DNA of 64,000 nucleotides from Ophiura sarsii (lineage: Eukaryota; Echinodermata; Ophiuroidea; Amphilepidida; Ophiuridae): contig CM069455.1 of the NCBI GenBank assembly GCA_035610835.1, positions 18,923,874 through 18,987,873 of the forward strand. Reading direction: 5' to 3'. Of this stretch, positions 44,464 to 53,400 are shown one piece after another. The stretch's first letter is position 1, and every line of letters begins with the position of its first letter. The translations under genes were made by a program, and so were the position numbers. The notes beneath the pieces are model-generated. The model was not told the origin of the DNA. It saw nothing but the letters and a program-made list of their open reading frames with translations, and did no database searches.

Positions 44464-45287
44464 AAGGGGTAAAAAAAAAGTAAGTCCCCCTAAAGTTCGA
44501 TCACGTTTGTTTGCATAACTCCACACACAAATGTACGTTTTGAAGAATTGAAACGTTTATGAAAAGGGGAAACGCTTGGCTACCCATCAAAAGTAAGTTT
44601 TTTCAATAGCATGTTTATACTTCTTCCAAAACAATCACATTTTCCCAAAGTGATGTTTTTAGAAAAAGTGGCACTTTTCAAAATCGTAATGTAAGAAAGT
44701 GACAAAAATGTCTCCGGTAGGCCTACTGTTAAAACTTAATTTCAATTGTCTTTATTTTCAATTATAAAAGAAAGTCTTTTCTTTCTTTAGCTAGTCCTTA
44801 ATTAAAATTATAAATAAAATTATTTTATTTCATACATGACTAGCCAATAGTGACCACCATTCACGTCAAATACCTCCCCTGTATCGTTGAAAACTGCCAC
44901 TTTTCCGAAGACATGCGACTGTTTTTTTTGGGAAAGGTAAAAACATGATATTGAAAAAGGGAAACTTTTTGTGGGTAGCCAAGGGTTTTCCCTTTTTGTA
45001 AATGTTTCAATCTCTCAAAATGCCTAATTGTGGGTACATTTATGCACCAAAACTCGTATAAAATCTTGAAAAGTGCCACTTTTGTTTATAACATCATTTT
45101 TGTGAAATGTGACTATTTTGGGAAAACTATGATATAAACGGAGAATCTTTTTAATGGGTAGCCAGGTGTTTTTGCTTTTCATAAGTGTTTCAATCTCTGA
45201 ATACGTTCAATTGTGTGTAGAGTTTAATATAAACACACATAATCAAAATTTTAGGGGGGGGGGACTTACTTTTTTGACCCCTTTAGT
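44464..45287. mobile_element. Foldback element with AAAAGTAAGTCCCCC termini
   Basis: AAAAGTAAGTCCCCC at 44475-44490 is inverted as GGGGGGACTTACTTTTTT at 45258-45275. Arms share TTGGCTACCCATCAAA / TTTTAATGGGTAGCCA and AAAGTGGCACTTTTC / GAAAAGTGCCACTTTT. The middle holds another diverged unit (44861-45020). Confidence 0.88.
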
Positions 45288-46400
45288 TCAATCAGTTCAA
45301 AAATTGGTGAGTAATATTTGTTTTTTATCTATTCGCACGCAAAAGTAATCCAAGCGTAAGCGCAATTTTAGCAGTGCAAGCGTCCAATCACGCATACAAT
45401 GACACTGCAACATTGCGCACCATATTACGCCATGCTGGCATTTTGCGCATGAAGCATAGGCCGTTTAGAAGTGAAAAATCTGGAAGCGAATTATGAGTAA
45501 TTTTGCATTGCGTGAAGCATAGGCCGGATTAGAAGTGAAAAATCTGGAAGTGAATTATAAGTAATTTTGCATTGACTGTCCTGAAGTACTCAAATTGGGA
45601 CAATATGGAAGGGTACTGAATTTGAGGGGTAATTACAGTGACAATGTATTATTTAAAGGACTAAACAGCACTACCAACATCAAAAGATGGCCTTCAAATG
45701 CTTCAGAGTGTAGTAATAATAAGGTGATTAGGCAGTAAGAAACTTATTTTCTGTTAGTGTTGGAATCATTCAGCTGGATTAACAGAATTATTCGGATAAA
45801 GAGGGTCAGATAACGTAAACCGAGGTTGGACTGTTTAATCATTTGTATATATTATTACAAAGGCCTATGTACATTTGTAGGTCTATTTTTGTTTATTCTT
45901 TTACAAATCAATGCAAATTATAATAAAAACAAATCAACATTGTCGATCATAGCGTCACAATTCTATGAGGGTCCCAGGGTCATGGTGCACCTGTTGTTAT
46001 GGAATGCAGTGCATCACAATCACAAGACATGATGACCGACCGTGTATACTGTTAATCTAATAAAAGAGCGCTCATCAGATCAGATCATGACTAGTATAAC
46101 AAATCATACTTAGAGTTAGTGATATTTGTCATCAGTTGGTATTATTCATCATGGTATTTTGCAAAAAAAGAAGAAAAAAACCACCAATGTATGGGTTTCC
46201 TGTACTAGATCATGACGCTATGAATATGATCAGCAATTATTTGTTTTGATTAAATTATAATATTAACTAGGCATAGCCATAGACAGTTAGACGTATACAA
46301 GCCTACAGTACAGCCTTTAGTTTTTGATTAACGGTATGATCAATTAATAATTTAATATTGATGATCGTATAACAAATTTGAAAATTTTTAATTAACAAAT
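45288..46400. other. Divergent spacer: MITE A fragment and small duplication
   Basis: 45291-45311 (TCAATCAGTTCAAAAATTGG) is a fragment of MITE family A. A 65-bp direct duplication lies at 45448-45575 (GAAGCATAGGCCG ... GTAATTTTGCATTG). The rest has no recognised feature. Confidence 0.6.
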
Positions 46401-46403
46401 GAC

Positions 46404-46438
46404 AAAAAAGTAACAAGAATCTTGTTACTTTTTTGTAA
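46404..46438. repeat. Perfect short inverted repeat (hairpin)
   Basis: ACAAAAAAGTAACAAGA is followed immediately by its complement TCTTGTTACTTTTTTGT. The 17-bp arms with almost no loop end in T6, so this could be a terminator-like hairpin or a MITE remnant. Confidence 0.85.
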
Positions 46439-46599
46439 TTTGTTTATATTTTATTTTTTTGAAATTTGAAATTTCGTCTTTACTCTTGGTTTTGGGTTGG
46501 CGTTTTTACACTCATTCATTAAATGCGTTATACAGGATCACTATATTCTGATAAATGACACATATTTAGCCCTTCTTCGTTAGATGATATTTGCAATTA

Positions 46600-47149
46600 G
46601 GGCTCTAATTTATTTTCTTCGTCCTAAATAGCCCTAACGCTTTCGATAAGCTTACAACAACAGCCAGCCACAGCAGTGTTTAGCGGCACAAGCGGGTAGC
46701 GTCAGCCGGGATCGGTCCAGGATGGGCGCGTTAACCGTAAATTCAAAAGGCTTCAAAATCAAAATTCCTGCCATTACTAGAAATCATTTTTATCTCAAAA
46801 TGTTTATGTAACAAATATTATGCATTTGCATCACAATATGGGTCATTAAATGCTACCTACCGCTCAATTCTTGAAATTTAATTTCTGTTGATAACGGACG
46901 AATGCGAATAATTTTCATGTTTGTTGACATTCTAAGGTCAGAGGTCAAAGTTCAACCAGGGCTTCAACTTAGTGCTGTTCTACTTATTAAGATTTCTCCC
47001 TACTTGGTAACAGAATAAACACTCAATTTCGTACTCAGAATGAATGTTTGACATTAGGTTTTCAGTAGGAGATTAGAATAGTATTGGTAAATAAATATCA
47101 TGACAACAAATTTAATTTAAGACATCTTAGACGATAAAGAACAGTCATT
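46600..47149. other. Upstream region of BTBD19
   Basis: 46650-46735 is GC-richer (GCGGCACAAGCGGGTAGCGT, GGGATCGGTCCAGGATGGGC). It may belong to a promoter or an unrecognised 5' exon of either divergent gene. No coding homology is seen. Confidence 0.35.
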
Positions 47150-47338
47150 GTATGTCCCCAATATCAAAAATACAGGGAGGAATAGCATCAGATGAAATGG
47201 TAACGCGCGACGCTTTGGGATACTGGAGCGCGAGCAGTCGACAAAACTACGATCTCCATCCAGCACCAGCAAAAAAGGGAAGGCAAACTACAGTATCGTT
47301 CTGGGAACTATGAAATTCTGTATTCTTTGAAAATAAAA
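47150..47338 (+). promoter_or_regulatory. Presumed BTBD19 5' leader / promoter region
   Basis: This stretch is locally richer in CpG (GGTAACGCGCGACGC, GGAGCGCGAGCAGTCGAC) than its surroundings and directly precedes the BTBD19 ATG. It contains two tiny ORFs (ATG AAA TGG TAA; one of six codons plus stop). No TATA box is obvious. The transcription start cannot be fixed from sequence alone. Confidence 0.4.
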
Positions 47339-47421
47339 ATGGCATATGAAAAGCTAATGAAAGGGGACGTAGTTCCCTTTGCCAAAAACATGAAAAAAAT
47401 CGTGAACCAAAGGGAATTCAG
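47339..47421 (+). CDS. BTBD19: BTBD19 coding exon 1
   Basis: 27 codons plus AG of a split Ser codon, with donor TTCAG|GTAGGC. The start ATG at 47339 gives MAYEKLMKGDVVPFAKNMKK, matching the family pattern of a Pro-Phe pair followed by a helix ending VNxxxFSD. Two very short upstream ORFs (near 47194 and 47310) lie in the presumed leader and may dampen translation. Confidence 0.9.
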
Positions 47422-50400
47422 GTAGGCAAATCCCTCTCTCTGTGATGGGCAAATCGACCATCTCTCAGTCTCACTCAATCAATCAATCATCCATTGAATG
47501 ATAGACATTGGAAAGATATGGGGTATTTAAAGGCATAGCCTACCATTTGTAAGTAATGTAAGATGTAAGTAATCATGGATGACCCACTTGTCTTGTGTAC
47601 AATGCATCCTAATTGACTGAGACTAGTATTTATGTATACTATAGGTAATATTAATAATTGAACAAACACAACAACTAAGCAGCGTATCGCGTACATTGCG
47701 TGAAGCGCGCACAACCATTCGTGTGGTCATTTCGGGCGCGATCATCTTAGACTTTGTACTGCGTTCGCGTTGTTCATTCAATTATTAATTTACCTATAGT
47801 CTCAGCATGCATGACACTACAGGGTGTCTCAAAAAAAACCGTGCACGTGTTAACCCAGCTTATTGACCGTGAACTTATAGAATTTGGTGTAATAATTGTA
47901 TACATAGTGATAGCAATAACGGTTAGCTTTCATATTCCGTTTATTTCATCTGATTTGGATTTGTCAATCTTGAGATATGACCAATTAACTAAAGCTACCT
48001 AAAGTCTACGTTGTGCCACTTTACAGTTTGCAATGAATAGAAAGGGTTACTCCGGAGAGAGGGGTTGTTACCACCGGGGTTACCAGCCCCTAAAAAAATC
48101 CAATCCGAAATGCAGAGTATGCTTATTTGGGTACCATGTTATAGCTAGAGGTTCCCTCTATCCATACATACTAAAACAAGTACAAACATCCCACGCATGA
48201 CGTCACCAAACATGGCGTCACAATGACGTCACCAAACATGGCCGACCTCAAAATCCCGCCGTATTCGCTGGACAGTGAAATATCATAGAAATCTTCGCCA
48301 AAAAAGTTCTAAATATCGGAATTTCACCCAATTTTTTGCTTATAAGTGATGGAAATGGTGTTTCTAACGTAGGCCTATGCTAAAATATTTCAGGAACATA
48401 CAATAAAAATATTTTTCAAAATGGCGATTTAAAAAAAAATTGTAAGGTGGCAACCACCCCCCTACAATCGGACTTTGACGGCTTACCCTACCCCCGGGTA
48501 AGGTGGCAGCCTCAATTTGTTTTCGTCAAAATGAGCGCAGGGAATGTAAAAGCAATCACCTAGACGCCCTAGGTCACTGTTTTTTTGCGTTCTAGCGCAA
48601 TCGGCGACCACCCTCCCTTAAGAGGACGAGGGTTTTAATGCTTATCTTAAGCATTCTTTCCGTAAAAGTGGCACAACTTCGATTTTAGGTAGCTTTAGTT
48701 AATTGATCATATCTCAGGATTGACAAAACCAAATTAGATGAAATGAACGGCATATGAAGGCTAAGTGTTTGGTCTATCAATATGTATACAATTATTACAC
48801 CAAATTCTAGAAGTTCATGGTCAATAAGCTGGGTAAACACGTGCACGGTTTTTTTTTTTGAGACACCCTGTAGGCTGTACTGCATATCTGCACTGACAGT
48901 ATGGTCACATCACAGCAGTACACAGTGACTGACAGTATATAAAAAACCCAAATAATTGTCAATCATTTCAATCATTCCTTCGCGTACATACATGCGATAT
49001 ATCTGCGCGCATGTAGTTATGGAATGCAGTGGGTGAGTCGCAACCTCGGGAGTTCGGATCACATTCACAACGCTCTGATCGACAATTATTTGTTTTGATT
49101 GTAATATTTTTAGGCATGTAATATTCAGACCTAGCTTTTTAACTCGCGCTAAAGGTCGAGTTAATCGAGTCGAATTAAAGTCGTATTAAATGGTCGAGTT
49201 AGTGCCTGTGGGCGTGTGGACAGCTAAAAAAAAAAACTACTTCAGAATTCAAGATGAACATTAAAAATTACCATTAGGCCTATTGTTTCTACTCACAAAA
49301 ACACAGCAAAATTTGATCAAAACAATACCATCGCTATCGATGTTTTGGTGTACAAAGAGGACTGATTTTTCTTAATCCTTATAAATTGTAAGTTCTTACA
49401 TAGCCTACATGTAATATAATGGTAAAAATATACCAACAGGCGTGGATCATGGGGGGGGGGGGGGGGGGGGGGGGGAGGGGCGATACAAAATCATGGTTTG
49501 AAAATAGATTGTAAGCTGCGGTACAATCTATTTTCAAATTTTACTCTAAATTCATTCTTAAACCATGATTTTGAGGTTATTAGGAATGGTATCGCTCTGT
49601 AACTTGGAATATATGATTTATGATCAGAAAAGTAAATCTGCAAGAAAATCTGCTCCCAACTTTTTTTTTGAGGATTGAGGGTGTCCCCTGGAAAAGATCA
49701 CATAATATACCTTTGAAGTCGCCGTGAAATTAAGTTGTTTTACAGTACTTCCCTACCTACCAAACTTTTCAGTTTTACCAACACTTCAAGCTATTTCATG
49801 TGAGCATGTTTTGTTGTTGTTCACAGAGCTGTTTACAGATGCTTGCATGTAACGATTTCATGATTGACCAGTGATACTGTTTTTCAGCATAAAGTGGTGT
49901 GATCAAGCAAAATGATTTGGAAGTCGGTCAGATTCAATTTGTATTTTTTGTACTTGCATACATCATTTGAGAAAATACATTTTGCAGCAAACCCCATTAA
50001 ATTGGTCAATTGCTTTCAAAGATATGAGCAGTTGAAGGGTTGCTAAAAACAATAGGAAACAAAAGACATATCCTTTGTTTGGCTGTCTTAAAATCAATAT
50101 TTGCGAGTTCCGACTCCTTTTGCCTGATCACATCACATTTCAAACATTCAAAAGTTTTAAAAGGTTGGTAATCATTCATACTTTACCCTTCACTTTCCAC
50201 AGCGACATCAAATTCATTGTAGGCGAGTCCAGACGTAATATATACGCCCACCGGTGCATACTGTCTGCTAGGTGTGAGGTCTTCCGTGCAATGTTTGCTG
50301 ACCAGAGCAACCAAAAAGATATACCATTCGTGATGTCAGATGTTGACCCAGAGATCTTCCTAGCTGTGATGGAATTCATCTATACCAACTGTGTTACACT

Positions 50401-53400
50401 GAATAACAAGATGGTGAGTGGAATTGACAGCTGAGTCAAACACTTGGGGGGGGGAGGGATTGGGGTTGTAACATGGCATACCCCATACCGTCACAAATCG
50501 AGAATAATTAATCCGACAGTAACCTGTCGGGAGAGAAATCATTTTGGTTAATTTTCAGAATATTTTTATGTCACCTCAATACAGTGGCGTAACCAGAGGG
50601 GGGGGGGGACGGGGCAAGGGTTATCCGGTTATTGAGTTGACGTCATCGTGTTGGTTGAGATTGGCACTGTCGGTTCATTTGACAAGAGGAATCATGGAAT
50701 TATGATGGTTAAAAGTACACAGATGAAAAAGTTTGCACGATATGCGCACACGTGTGTCCCCAAAATGCAATATTCTTTGGTACAAGCTTGTTTAGAGCTA
50801 AAATGTACCTCAATCGTGCCAAAAATAAGTGTAAAGTCAAAAATGTCTTGACTCGCAACAATCTTGTTGGTTGTCTTTTATTTCACTTGTCCCATAATGT
50901 ACATATTACCTGAATCTGTTTAAGTCCTTTCCATGTACAACTTTAAAAGTTTATGTGGTTATGATTTAACAAGTCTGTTATTCTTCCTTTGCTCAATTAG
51001 GCTGTAGATGTGTTGGCTTCCTCCATAGAGTATGGTTTGGATGAGTTACGTAGACTAAGCATATCATATTTGGTGGAGAGTTTATCCTTCAATTCGGCAT
51101 GTCAAGCTGTCCAAGCGGCGGTGACTTACGGACAGGAGGATCTGAAACAAAAGGCTCTAGATTACATCGCAAAACACACCAAGGTCAGTATATCAGGATT
51201 ATCTTTTTAACCTTTTAAAACTAAGAGATGAAATCTATGGCTGATGAGGGAGTCAATCTGTCAACTGAGAAAGGAAAAGTTATTCCCGAAGTAGCATTTT
51301 TTGTTCGCTTCCTCTGAAAAATTGTGTGCTTTGTCTTTGTTTTTTCAGAATTATATGACATTGAAAGTGCACAAAAAATAGTTTAAAATGAAGCCAAAAT
51401 AAAATTGACTTAATGAAAATGGGCTTAATTCAAAGCTCTCAATTCGTGAAAATGGTTTAATTTGTCATTTCCGGGGAGTTTTTTTTTTTCGAGAAAAGGA
51501 AAAGGAGGTTAGGAAAAGGAAAAGGAAAATACACAATGCGTTTACCAGCCTGTTTTAGCCAAAGAAGCATGTTTACCGGAGAGAAAAAAAAGCAGTTTCT
51601 CAGGGCAATTCTCGTCGAGTTCTGCCAGGGAAATGGAGCTTGCCAGCCTGGGCTCTAATCAGATCGAGCCACCCAATCCCTCCCTCCTCCTCCTAAACAA
51701 TCGACAATGTTGACTTTCATGTTAAAATAACATCCAAATTAGCTTAAAATAGGTCTGAAATATCTAATTTCAGAACAAAATAAGCTAATTTTCAGCAATT
51801 TTGACATTAAAAGCCAACCTTTTTTTGGCACTTCACGCGCACCTTACCAACAAAATTGTTGGAATAAAAAAGAAGCTGGTGCCACCACTGATGGTTATTT
51901 ATCCATTTTACTCTTCCGCAATGAAGAAAAACAATACTGATTGAGACTACCCGAATTGTGTCCCACAGTTACCAAAACCAGGATGAAATTTTGATTCTGC
52001 CCCCCTCCCCCCTGACCGGGAAAGCTGGTCACGCGCCTGGTCAGGTGTAATAATAGGATTGAGAAGAATACTTTCTACCTATACCACTGAGAATTGCAAC
52101 TAGAATGAATGAATTCCAATATTTCTGGCCACTGATCTGGTAATTTTTCTAACAAAATATTACAGGACATATTCAAGACCAAAGGATTTCAGGAGCTATC
52201 AGCTGGAGGACTTGGTTCAATTCTACAGAGTAATAAATTATCTGTAGATGAAATGGATGTGCTGGCTGCTGTGAGAGAATGGGGAGCGGTGAACTCAGTA
52301 AGTTTGGTTTTGATATTTAAGGAGGTAAATTCTAGTCACGTCAAAAAGGACATGTTGTCGGCTAATACAGTTTTGAAATTGAGGCCAACACTGTAAATTA
52401 TGGAAGGTGTAGTTTTGTACAACATACTTTTGGGTGTAATTCTGGGTGTACTTTTGTCAATAGTTCACACAAAAGTAAATGCAAAACTACTCTCAATGGA
52501 ATATGCTGAACAAAACCACACCTTCTTAATTTGCAGTGCAATATATTTAGTGAATTATAGAGATAACATAGAAACCGATATGCTTCTTCAATTCATATCT
52601 TGTGATTACAAAGTCTGATTACCTTCAACATGGTATCATTTCAAAGCTTAAAGCGTGATCTTTTAAGTCATACCAATAACTCTAATTTGATTCGGGCATC
52701 CAACATGTCCATTTTGATGTGATGGGTCACAAATTAGAGAAATCTTTTAGCTTGTTTATATCTTCAACAAGTGCAGTTACATGTATGTCCACTGAATACT
52801 GAACAACATTGTTTGTGTACATTTATGTCCACTGAATACTGATCAACATGGTTTGTGTTTGATAGAAATCAGACTACTGTTTTTATGATACAAATGTTTA
52901 AGTATTTGATCAATTTTCAATGCAGTTAATGCGTGGCTGAAATATTATTCATGAATATGTAATTACTGCCAATATTTTGCTAAAAACACCCCATAATCGT
53001 TTATAAACACAACACCAAAAGTAAGTCCCCCTCTCAAAATGTCGTCATAACATCGTAAGGTAAAACATTTTACCCATAAAATTTAGTTAGAAATAATCAT
53101 ATGACTGTTTCCTAAGTGTTGTTTGAAAATGAAAGATGTCCATGACATCATGGCTGAATGAGCTCAAATTGAAGACAAAAACTGCCCTTCTCAAAAGTCA
53201 CAACTCACTGTGCTAATTTCTGAGCCAAGAAAGGGATTTACATGGCTGAATGATCATGAATTGATTACACATTACAGTAATATTCGCTCAACCACGGGTG
53301 TTTTTCCATTAGTAAGAAGCAATTCTTAAACTTTTGTGACTTTTGAGAAGGGCAGTTTTTGTCTTCCATTTGAGCTCATTCGGCCATGAAGTCATGGACA

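Noticed and set aside
47754..48885. Two similar open frames (47754-48002 plus, 48685-48885 minus) as a duplicated gene
   Set aside because: They are the two inverted arms of one transposable element read outward-in; the peptide similarity is a result of the inverted repeat.
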